Source: Halanaerobium sp964649895
Lineage (GTDB): Bacteria; Bacillota; Halanaerobiia; Halanaerobiales; Halanaerobiaceae
Length of the DNA stretch: 5,142 bases
Assembly: GCA_964649895.1 (NCBI GenBank)
Contig: CAZYRX010000091.1
Location: forward strand, 1 to 5,142
Reading direction: 5' to 3'
The notes beneath the pieces were generated by a model. It had not been told where the DNA came from. It saw only the letters and a list, made by a program, of their open reading frames with translations, and searched no databases. Shown here piece by piece: positions 1-5,142 of this stretch. Positions within the stretch are counted from its first letter, which is position 1. Every line of letters starts with the position of its first letter. Position numbers and translations under genes: made by a program.

Positions 1-230
1 AGCTCTTTTTTAAAGCATTTAACTCCCATATTTTGAATAGTCTGCTGCAGCTGATCTGGTTCATCTTTTTCTACTCCCCAGGGCATTTCTCGATCATAAT
101 TGAGCCAGTAAGTAAAGTAAATATCTGCACCATTTTCTGCTAATTTTCTGGCAACAGCTGCCCCTATGCCTTTAAGCCTGCTGGCCCCTGTTATTAGTGC
201 TGTTTTATTTTTAAGATTTTTTCCTATCAT
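1..230 (-). CDS. Short-chain dehydrogenase/reductase (SDR), N-terminal part, cut by the left window edge
   Basis: The first 76 codons of an NAD(P)-dependent oxidoreductase of the SDR superfamily (Rossmann fold, cytosolic); the rest lies beyond base 1. A beta strand (residues 9-13, KTALI) leads into the dinucleotide-binding glycine motif T14-G15-A-S-R-L-K-G21-I-G23. This has two more residues than the usual TGxxxGIG. Next come helix A (AAVARKLAENGA) and the second strand (DIYFTYW). The segment DREMPWGVEKDEP (residues 46-58) recalls a FabG-like subgroup of Firmicutes often annotated simply as SDR oxidoreductase or 3-oxoacyl-ACP reductase. The catalytic Ser-Tyr-Lys region is not in the window, so substrate and activity cannot be judged. 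The ATG at 230 has an AGGAG 8 nt upstream that overlaps the stop codon of the preceding 35-codon frame, so translational coupling is likely. Family assignment is firm; the specific reaction is unknown. Confidence 0.88.
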   Translation of the reverse strand, partial: MIGKNLKNKTALITGASRLKGIGAAVARKLAENGADIYFTYWLNYDREMPWGVEKDEPDQLQQTIQNMGVKCFKKE

Positions 231-237
231 AAATTCA

Positions 238-243
238 TCTCCT
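238..243 (-). promoter_or_regulatory. Ribosome binding site of the SDR gene, overlapping the upstream stop codon
   Basis: AGGAGA on the minus strand. Its core AGGAG (243-239) lies 8 nt before the ATG at 230, and its first two bases are the last two of the TAG stop codon (244-242) of the upstream small frame. Ribosomes ending there would be well placed to restart at the SDR gene. Confidence 0.75.
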
Positions 244-349
244 ATTCTTCGGCTTCAATCTCAATAATACTTTTAGTCTTTCTCATCTCATCTGGACCAA
301 CTGGTTTTTTGTATTTACTTCTTACTTCACCTATTTTTTTAATTTCCAT
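242..349 (-). pseudogene. Remnant of a TrmO/TsaA (YaeB)-type tRNA methyltransferase: N-terminal 35 codons only
   Basis: A 35-codon frame, ATG at 349 and TAG at 244-242. It encodes MEIKKIGEVRSKYKKP followed by a stretch containing DEMRKTKSIIEIEAEE. IGxVxSxYKxP, then a short gap and S-x-I-E-I, is the usual opening of the TrmO/TsaA (YaeB) family, SAM-dependent enzymes that methylate N6-threonylcarbamoyladenosine at position 37 of tRNA. Members are far longer, well over 100 residues, and continue at this point into the beta-barrel core; here the frame stops and the SDR gene begins 11 nt later. No continuation of the family is visible in the other frames of the small gap, so a deletion is more likely than a simple frameshift. 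A good ribosome binding site (AAGGTGA, 5 nt before the ATG) remains, so it may still be translated. An in-frame ATG at 364 is an alternative start, but the family match begins at 349. It could instead be a small leader peptide. The family call rests on recognition by eye. Confidence 0.55.
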
Positions 350-353
350 TTTT

Positions 354-361
354 ATCACCTT
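354..361 (-). promoter_or_regulatory. Ribosome binding site of the truncated TrmO-like frame
   Basis: AAGGTGAT on the minus strand. AAGGTGA ends 5 nt before the ATG at 349, which supports 349 rather than the in-frame ATG at 364 as the start. No convincing promoter is seen between this site and the aldolase terminator, so transcription of the left-hand genes may depend on read-through or on a weak promoter. Confidence 0.6.
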
Positions 362-386
362 CATATGTACAAAATATTTAAGTTTA

Positions 387-420
387 ATAAAAATAATCCC
401 AGCACTTTTAATGCCGGGAT
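387..420 (-). terminator. Intrinsic terminator of the aldolase gene
   Basis: A 9-bp stem pairs 396-404 with 412-420 around a 7-nt loop (405-411). Read on the minus strand, all nine pairs form, one of them a G-U wobble (401 with 415). The same position is an A-C mismatch on the plus strand, so the hairpin suits minus-strand RNA. It is followed on the minus strand by a T-rich tract (TTATTTTTATT, 396-386). It lies 57 nt after the aldolase stop codon; the bases between (421-476) hold nothing recognisable. Confidence 0.85.
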
Positions 421-476
421 ATTTTAGAAATTCATTTTATAAGAATATTCATTTCCTGTTTTTTTCTATAAATCAA

Positions 477-1361
477 TTAAGTTATTGACGCCTTATAAAT
501 TTTCGCTACAGCATCTTTTAGTTCTTTGTCAAACTCATCATCAGTCTGATCAGCCTTTAAATCCTGAAGCAGTGCCCGAGAAAAACTTGCAATCATATTA
601 TGGTTTTTCGAAAGTTTATTTACAGCAATTTCCTGACTATAACCGCCAGATAGAGCAACTACTCTAACTACATTTGGATGGTCAATAATTTCCCTGTAGA
701 AATCTGCTTTGGAAGGAATTGAGAGTTTAAATATATATTGTTCATACTCTAAGCCCTGCAGCAGTTTTAAGATTTCTTCTCTTAAAATCTTCTCAGATTC
801 TAATTTATCTTCACTTTTGATATTAACTTCTGGTTCCAGAATTGGTATAAATCCTGTATCATAGATCTTGTTACCATATTCAAACTGTTGAGCAACTATC
901 TCCTTAATACCTTCCCGATTGGCACTGTGAATAATAGATCTCATTTTAGTTCCAAAAATATTATATTTTCCTGCTTCTTTAAGCAGATCATCAAGGTTAG
1001 TCATCGGCTTCATCAGCTGAACGCCATTTTTTTTGTTTTCAGTGCCCTGATCAACTTTGAGAATTGGAAGAATTCCTTTTTCTTCCCAGAGGTAATCAGC
1101 AGTATATTTGCCTTCCATTTTGTTATTCATTGTCTGCTTAAATAAAATTGCCCCCAGAATGTATTCAGAACTAAAAGAAGAGCTGGTAATAACTCTTGTT
1201 CGCATAGCATGAATAAGATCAAACATTTCTGCTTCTGTCTCATATTCAGCCTCAGTTATACCATAATCTGCTAAAGCTCCTGGAGTACTACCACCACTTT
1301 GATCCAATGCTGCGATAAATCCTTTACCCTTTTTCATTAAATCAATTTGTTTTTTATCCAT
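477..1361 (-). CDS. fda: Fructose-1,6-bisphosphate aldolase, class I
   Basis: Cleaves fructose-1,6-bisphosphate to dihydroxyacetone phosphate and glyceraldehyde-3-phosphate, or the reverse, in glycolysis and gluconeogenesis; a cytosolic Schiff-base enzyme with a TIM barrel. The protein is close from end to end to the roughly 295-residue Fda type of Staphylococcus and other Firmicutes. Counting from the ATG at 1361 (294 aa), landmarks are GFIAALDQSGGSTP with D20, LKVDQG with K102 and D104, LMKP with K118, the acid E176 in LEPEVN, the Schiff-base lysine K212 in FKLSIPS, and the phosphate-binding SGGYS (238-242) and SFSRA with R262. The frame also allows an ATG at 1376, adding five residues (MGYIL). 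I prefer 1361 because family members begin at the equivalent of MDKKQ and because GGGG lies 9 nt upstream, while the ATG at 1376 has only a poor AAAGAA directly before it. The gene has its own promoter and terminator, so it is a single-gene unit. All expected catalytic residues are present. Confidence 0.95.
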   Translation of the reverse strand: MDKKQIDLMKKGKGFIAALDQSGGSTPGALADYGITEAEYETEAEMFDLIHAMRTRVITSSSFSSEYILGAILFKQTMNNKMEGKYTADYLWEEKGILPILKVDQGTENKKNGVQLMKPMTNLDDLLKEAGKYNIFGTKMRSIIHSANREGIKEIVAQQFEYGNKIYDTGFIPILEPEVNIKSEDKLESEKILREEILKLLQGLEYEQYIFKLSIPSKADFYREIIDHPNVVRVVALSGGYSQEIAVNKLSKNHNMIASFSRALLQDLKADQTDDEFDKELKDAVAKIYKASIT

Positions 1362-1399
1362 TAATATATACCCCATTTCTTTTTAATATTCTTACTTTG

Positions 1400-1428
1400 A
1401 TTATATAATTTCCATAGGTTAATTACAA
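1400..1428 (-). promoter_or_regulatory. Sigma-A-type promoter of the aldolase gene
   Basis: On the minus strand, TTGTAA (1428-1423, 4 of 6 matches to TTGACA) is separated by exactly 17 nt from a perfect TATAAT (1405-1400). Transcription would begin near 1393, giving a leader of about 30 nt before the ATG at 1361. It lies in the gap after the HD-GYP gene, so the aldolase can be expressed independently of the signalling operon. No operator or catabolite-repression (cre) site was evident. Confidence 0.7.
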
Positions 1429-1445
1429 ACTTGAGTTCTTTATAA

Positions 1446-1477
1446 CCTGACCAGGCAGAATCTTCCTGATCAAAAGG
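1446..1477 (-). terminator. Hairpin after the HD-GYP gene; possible weak terminator
   Basis: Bases 1448-1455 pair with 1465-1472 around a 9-nt loop; the pair 1451/1469 is a G-U wobble on the minus strand. Two further G-C pairs (1446-1447 with 1476-1477) could form beyond a 3-nt bulge. It begins 8 nt after the stop codon of the HD-GYP gene, where a terminator would be expected, but the minus-strand sequence after it (TTATAAAGAAC) has no T-tract. It could be a Rho-dependent or RNA-stabilising end, or chance. Confidence 0.3.
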
Positions 1478-1484
1478 AATTAAC

Positions 1485-2588
1485 TTATTCGCTCTTGTTA
1501 GAAGAAGCAACAGCAATTTTTTTGAACTTATCCTGCAGATGTACAAAAGCATCTAAGACGGCAGGATCAAAATGTTCTGGTAAAGTTCGCCCATCACCCT
1601 GTGTAATAATCTTTACTGCTTTTTGATGTTTAAATGCTGGCTTATATACTCTTTTATTGACTAAGGCATCATATACATCAGCAACGGCCATCAATCTTGC
1701 CGCAATAGGTATTTCTTCCTTTTTTAAGCCTTCAGGATAGCCAGAACCATCCCATTTTTCATGATGACTGCCAACAATTTGACGAGCAAATTTGAGAAAT
1801 GAATTACTACCTAAATTTTGTTCAGCTTTTTCTATTGCCTCCCTGCCATAACAAGTATGTTTTTTAATTATAGCAAACTCTTCTTTATTTAATTTACCCT
1901 CTTTATATAATATTCTATCTGGAATACCCACTTTACCAATATCATGTAAAGGAGCTGTTTTATAAATCCATTCAATATTTTCTTCAGTTAAATAATCAGA
2001 AAAACGTTGGTGATCTTTAAGAAATTCAGCTAATAATTTAACATATTTTTTAGTCCTTATAATATGTTCTCCAGTTTCATTATCTCGTGTTTCAGCTAAA
2101 TATGCTAAACTTTGGATAGTAACATCCTGAGTTGATTCTAACATCCTGGTGCGTTCTTTTACTTCCTGTTCTAAATTATGATTTTTATTTTTTAATTTTT
2201 CTTTAATATTTTTCAACTCTAAATGATTTTTTACTCTGGCCTTTACAATCGGTATATTAAAAGGTTTGGTTATATAATCAATTCCACCTACATCTAAGCC
2301 TTTTTTTTCATTAGCTTCCTGGTCCATAGCTGTCACAAAAATAACAGGAATATCAGAAGTTTTAGGATCAGATTTTAATTTTTGGCAGACTTGATAACCA
2401 TTCAACTCCTTCATTATAATATCTAATAGAATTAAATCAGGTAACTTAGTTTGAACAGCTTTTAAAGCCTTCTCTCCATCTAAGGCAACCGTTATTTCAT
2501 ACTCATCTGCAAATGCTTCTACGAGAATATCAACGTTTGTTTTTTTATCTTCAACTATCAATATTGTATCTTTATTTCCCATTAACAC
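1485..2588 (-). CDS. Response regulator with HD-GYP domain, predicted cyclic-di-GMP phosphodiesterase
   Basis: A 367-residue cytosolic protein of RpfG-like layout. Residues 8-122 form a receiver domain with acidic pair E13/D14, phospho-acceptor D56 (in LILLDIIM), switch T86 and K108 (TKPF). A charged coiled coil (about 122-152, ending QEVKERTRML) links it to the HD-GYP domain (about 155-352). Known metal and active-site motifs are present: E171-x2-E174-H175, H215-D216 in LHDIGK, H244 in KKHT, H275-H276, the G283-Y-P signature in HHEKWDGSGYP, and D304 in VADVYDAL. HD-GYP enzymes hydrolyse cyclic-di-GMP, a few act on other cyclic dinucleotides. The gene overlaps the end of the hybrid kinase gene by 17 nt, so that kinase is the probable phosphate donor. 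The start is GTG at 2588, 6 nt after AGGAG (2599-2595); an ATG two codons later (2582) is possible, but its 12-nt spacing is long. Promoter: none of its own seen, so it is probably transcribed with the kinase. Confidence 0.95.
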   Translation of the reverse strand: MLMGNKDTILIVEDKKTNVDILVEAFADEYEITVALDGEKALKAVQTKLPDLILLDIIMKELNGYQVCQKLKSDPKTSDIPVIFVTAMDQEANEKKGLDVGGIDYITKPFNIPIVKARVKNHLELKNIKEKLKNKNHNLEQEVKERTRMLESTQDVTIQSLAYLAETRDNETGEHIIRTKKYVKLLAEFLKDHQRFSDYLTEENIEWIYKTAPLHDIGKVGIPDRILYKEGKLNKEEFAIIKKHTCYGREAIEKAEQNLGSNSFLKFARQIVGSHHEKWDGSGYPEGLKKEEIPIAARLMAVADVYDALVNKRVYKPAFKHQKAVKIITQGDGRTLPEHFDPAVLDAFVHLQDKFKKIAVASSNKSE

Positions 2589-5142
2589 TATCAGCTCCTT
2601 TTAAACTATCTTTTAATTTCTGGAGCAGCTCAACTGCTCTATCAAAATGATAAGTGTCGACAGCTTCCAGTAGTTTATCAACTAACTTATCTTGTTCTTG
2701 ATTCCAGTTATAATTCGTTATTTGGGTTGCTATTTTTTTAGCTCTAACAGCTTCATAATTTTGCAGAGCCGATTTTAATTTTGATATATATTCTTCCAAT
2801 TTTTTTATGCTTAATTCTGAAGATTGAGATTCATCACTTTCGATGTTTTGAACCATTAAATTAGAAGAAGATATTTGTTTAATTAGGACAGCTAATTCTT
2901 GATAAAATTTATTAAGTAAATCATCAAAATTTCTTCCCTTTTTAATAGCAGAATTTAACTCTAGAGTTATTTGATATAAGTCAGCAGCACCAATATTTCC
3001 TGCTATCCCCTTCAGAGAATGCAGTTCTTCTGCTAACTGCTCAAATTTATCATTTTTAACTAAATTTGCTATAAGTTGATCAAATTTGTGATAGTCATTA
3101 TAAAAGTCAATTAACAACTGCTGATAAAGCTGATAATTATAATTAACTTTATCTAAAGCCGAATTGAGATCTAAAGCATTTAAACCATCAAATTGCTGCT
3201 GCAATTTATCATTTAGAGTGCTGCTCATCTCATTTCTCAGATTAATTTTAACTGGCAGCCATTTTTTTATTTTTGCAAAAAGCTGATCTAAATCAAGTGG
3301 TTTACTAATATAATCATCCATTCCCACTGCTAAGGCCTGCTCTTTATCTCCTTTAGTTGCATTTGCAGTCATTGCTATAATTGGTAAATCAGACAAATTT
3401 AAATCCTGTCTGATCTTCTTAGTTGCCTGGTAGCCATCCATTTCAGGCATTTGAACATCCATCAAGACTAAATCAAAGTTCTGTTCCTTAATTAAAGACA
3501 CTGCTTCTTTTCCATTACCAGCTAATCTTACCTGGGCATTAACCTTATTTAACACCTCTAAAACTATCTGCTGATTAATTTCATTATCTTCTACAACTAA
3601 TATTTTAACTTTTCCTAAATCATTAATTTGTGATTCCTGAACGACTTGATGGTTACTATTTAAATTATTTTGACTGAAACTGCTAATAATGGCATTAAAT
3701 AAAGTAGATTGTGTTACTGGTTTAAATAAAACCTTATCTATATTTTTTTGTTCAATTTTTTTTAATTCTTCACCAAAGGCAGTTATTAACATTATCTTAG
3801 GAACAGCTTCCAGATCAAACTCTTCTTTGATTATCTGAGCTGCTTTAATTCCATCTAATTCTGGCATCTTCCAATCCATAAATATTAAATCATAATCTTG
3901 ATTCTTTTTCACTTCCTCAAAAGCCTCTTCAGCTGAAGCAGCTGTTGTTACATCTAAATCAAACATAGCAATTGATTCAGCTAAAACTTTTCTATTAACC
4001 CTATTATCATCAACAATCAATATTTTTTTATCAGCTATTTTATACTTTTTTAACTTTGCTATTAGCTGTGGTTGTTCTCCTAAACCAAATTTAGCAGAAA
4101 AAGAAAAAGTACTTCCTACACCTTCTTTACTCTCTACCATAATTTCTCCCGCCATTTTTTCCACTAATTTCTGGCTGATACTTAACCCTAATCCTGTTCC
4201 ACCATATTTTCTAGTCGTTGAACTATCAGCTTGAGTAAATTTCTCAAACAATTGTTCCTGTACTTGTTCATTCATTCCAATCCCAGTATCTTTAATAATA
4301 AACTTTAATTTTATATTTTTTTCAGTTTTTTCAATAATTCTAACTATTAAACGAATTTCCCCTGTTTCAGTAAATTTAATCGCATTATTAACCAGGTTTA
4401 ATAATATTTGTCCTAAACGTAGTGGGTCTCCAACTAATTTCTGGGGAACATGATCTGTATCATAGAAAAATTCTAAGCCTTTATCAGAAGCTTTTATAGC
4501 AGCTTGATTAGATAAATTATCCAATACTTCATCAAGCAGAAACTCTTTTTCTTCCAGGGTTAACTCTCCTGCTTCTATTTTAGAAAAATCTAAGATATCA
4601 TTAATTAGTTGAGATAAAGATTCTGTTGATAATTTGATTTTTTCTAAATAATCTTTCTGCTGTATAGATAAATCAGTATCTAAAACTAGATAAATCAGAC
4701 CTCTAATCGCATTAATTGGTGTTCTAATTTCATGGCTCATATTTGCTAAAAATTCACTTTTGGCTTGATTAGCTGATTCAGCTTTTTGCCTGGCTTTTTC
4801 TTTTTCGTTAATTGATTTAATTATTATTATTCCTAAAATTCCCATGCCAAAAAGAATAAAAATACTCCTATTAATTTTATCAAATATTTCTTTGTAATCT
4901 ACTGTCATTAAAATTTTCCAATCTCCTAATTCAATTGGTGCAAAAGCAATAAATTTATCGGTTTTAGAATCTCTAATCACCTTAGAAGTATTATATTTAA
5001 TTAAAGAACTAAAAATAGAATTATAATTTTCCAGTTCAGCTAAAGGTTTAGTTAATAGATCAGAATTATCAGATGTAGCAATCACTTTATTTTTTTTACT
5101 TAATAAATAAAAATTAGATGTCTCAAAATTACTTAATTTATT
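2572..5142 (-). CDS. Hybrid sensor histidine kinase: dCACHE-like sensor, HisKA-HATPase, two receivers and Hpt; 5' end beyond the window
   Basis: A membrane sensor of the BarA/EvgS-like hybrid type. The frame is open to the right edge (856 residues visible, numbered from the first codon at 5142), so the N-terminus is missing. Residues 1-90 look like the end of an extracytoplasmic dCACHE sensor (FYLLSKKNKVIATS, later FIAFAPIELGDWKILMTVD). A membrane helix follows (about 93-110), then a short Glu/Lys/Ala-rich linker, HisKA with phospho-acceptor H137 (MSHEIRTP), and HATPase with the N-box (N252-N253), DTGIGM (285-290), the F-box LFEKF (298-302) and GGTGLGLS (314-321). Receiver 1 has D378/D379, D423 and K474; receiver 2 has E518/D519, D562, T592 and K614. 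Hpt carries H708 in LHSLKG. A helical tail (about 779-856) belongs to no domain I can name. All phosphorelay residues are intact. It probably autophosphorylates on sensing an external ligand and passes phosphate through its Hpt to the receiver of the HD-GYP protein encoded next. The ligand is unknown. The GTG at 5085 is not a credible start: it has no Shine-Dalgarno and would cut the sensor in half. Confidence 0.94.
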   Translation of the reverse strand, partial: NKLSNFETSNFYLLSKKNKVIATSDNSDLLTKPLAELENYNSIFSSLIKYNTSKVIRDSKTDKFIAFAPIELGDWKILMTVDYKEIFDKINRSIFILFGMGILGIIIIKSINEKEKARQKAESANQAKSEFLANMSHEIRTPINAIRGLIYLVLDTDLSIQQKDYLEKIKLSTESLSQLINDILDFSKIEAGELTLEEKEFLLDEVLDNLSNQAAIKASDKGLEFFYDTDHVPQKLVGDPLRLGQILLNLVNNAIKFTETGEIRLIVRIIEKTEKNIKLKFIIKDTGIGMNEQVQEQLFEKFTQADSSTTRKYGGTGLGLSISQKLVEKMAGEIMVESKEGVGSTFSFSAKFGLGEQPQLIAKLKKYKIADKKILIVDDNRVNRKVLAESIAMFDLDVTTAASAEEAFEEVKKNQDYDLIFMDWKMPELDGIKAAQIIKEEFDLEAVPKIMLITAFGEELKKIEQKNIDKVLFKPVTQSTLFNAIISSFSQNNLNSNHQVVQESQINDLGKVKILVVEDNEINQQIVLEVLNKVNAQVRLAGNGKEAVSLIKEQNFDLVLMDVQMPEMDGYQATKKIRQDLNLSDLPIIAMTANATKGDKEQALAVGMDDYISKPLDLDQLFAKIKKWLPVKINLRNEMSSTLNDKLQQQFDGLNALDLNSALDKVNYNYQLYQQLLIDFYNDYHKFDQLIANLVKNDKFEQLAEELHSLKGIAGNIGAADLYQITLELNSAIKKGRNFDDLLNKFYQELAVLIKQISSSNLMVQNIESDESQSSELSIKKLEEYISKLKSALQNYEAVRAKKIATQITNYNWNQEQDKLVDKLLEAVDTYHFDRAVELLQKLKDSLKGADSVNGK
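2595..2600 (-). promoter_or_regulatory. Ribosome binding site of the HD-GYP gene, inside the kinase coding region
   Basis: AAGGAG on the minus strand lies within the last codons of the kinase gene, 6 nt before GTG at 2588 and 12 nt before ATG at 2582. The spacing favours the GTG. Its location means that ribosomes finishing the kinase pass directly over it. Confidence 0.7.

Noticed and set aside
421..476. Possible promoter (TTGATT with a later TATAAA) between the aldolase stop codon and its terminator
   Set aside because: The spacing is about 29 nt, far from 17, and any transcript would run straight into the terminator at 387-420.
485..667. Plus-strand open frame of 60 codons
   Set aside because: It lies entirely antisense to the aldolase gene, has no convincing ribosome binding site, and its translation resembles no family.
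888..1145. Plus-strand open frame of 85 codons, rich in Phe and hydrophobic residues
   Set aside because: It is antisense to the well-supported aldolase gene. Its Phe and Ser richness is what the complement of Lys/Glu-rich coding sequence produces.
1361..1552. Minus-strand frame of 63 codons between the HD-GYP and aldolase genes
   Set aside because: Its start lies inside the HD-GYP gene in another frame, without a ribosome binding site, and its second half contains the aldolase promoter. It is kept only as a low-interest finding about the gap.
4700..4900. PAS or HAMP domain between the membrane helix and the kinase core
   Set aside because: Only about 20 residues, rich in Glu, Lys and Ala, separate the membrane helix from the HisKA domain, too few for either domain.
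1..5142. CRISPR array, tRNA or rRNA gene, insertion sequence, riboswitch or novel defence system
   Set aside because: No regularly spaced repeats, cloverleaf-like structure, transposase or inverted-repeat boundary, or long structured leader was seen. The window is nearly filled by ordinary signalling and metabolic genes.

Overview
The window is AT-rich (roughly one third G+C by eye) with Firmicute-type ribosome binding sites (AAGGAG, AGGAG, AAGGTGA). The codon use is AT-biased and the proteins are rich in Lys, Glu, Asp, Asn and Ile. The aldolase closely resembles the class I enzyme (Fda) of low-GC Firmicutes such as Staphylococcus. The overall style would suit an anaerobic low-GC Firmicute, possibly Halanaerobiales, but that placement is an inference from general resemblance only. 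All recognisable genes lie on the minus strand, so transcription runs from the right edge to the left edge. No stretch without a gene exceeds about 130 bases, and I saw no tRNA, rRNA, CRISPR array or insertion sequence.

Right part (1485-5142): a two-gene signalling operon. The first gene is a large hybrid sensor histidine kinase. It is cut by the right edge: its frame stays open to base 5142, so the GTG at 5085 is not its real start. In order it carries the end of a dCACHE-like extracellular sensor, a membrane helix, HisKA, HATPase, two receiver domains, an Hpt domain and an unnamed helical tail. Its end overlaps by 17 nt a second gene for a receiver + HD-GYP protein, a predicted cyclic-di-GMP phosphodiesterase whose catalytic motifs are all present. 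The overlap, and the ribosome binding site inside the kinase gene, suggest tightly coupled expression. The likely pathway is a phosphorelay (His137 to a receiver Asp, to Hpt His708, to Asp56 of the HD-GYP protein) that sets cyclic-di-GMP breakdown according to an external signal.

Middle part (387-1428): a self-contained unit for class I fructose-1,6-bisphosphate aldolase, with its own sigma-A-like promoter (TTGTAA, 17 nt, TATAAT) and a clear intrinsic terminator. It is a glycolysis/gluconeogenesis gene with no evident functional link to its neighbours.

Left part (1-364): a 35-codon reading frame that reads as the N-terminus of a TrmO/TsaA (YaeB)-type tRNA methyltransferase and then stops. 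It is followed after 11 nt by the start of a short-chain dehydrogenase/reductase (SDR) that runs off the left edge. The stop codon of the fragment overlaps the SDR ribosome binding site. The fragment is probably a gene remnant that now serves, at most, as a translated leader for the SDR gene.
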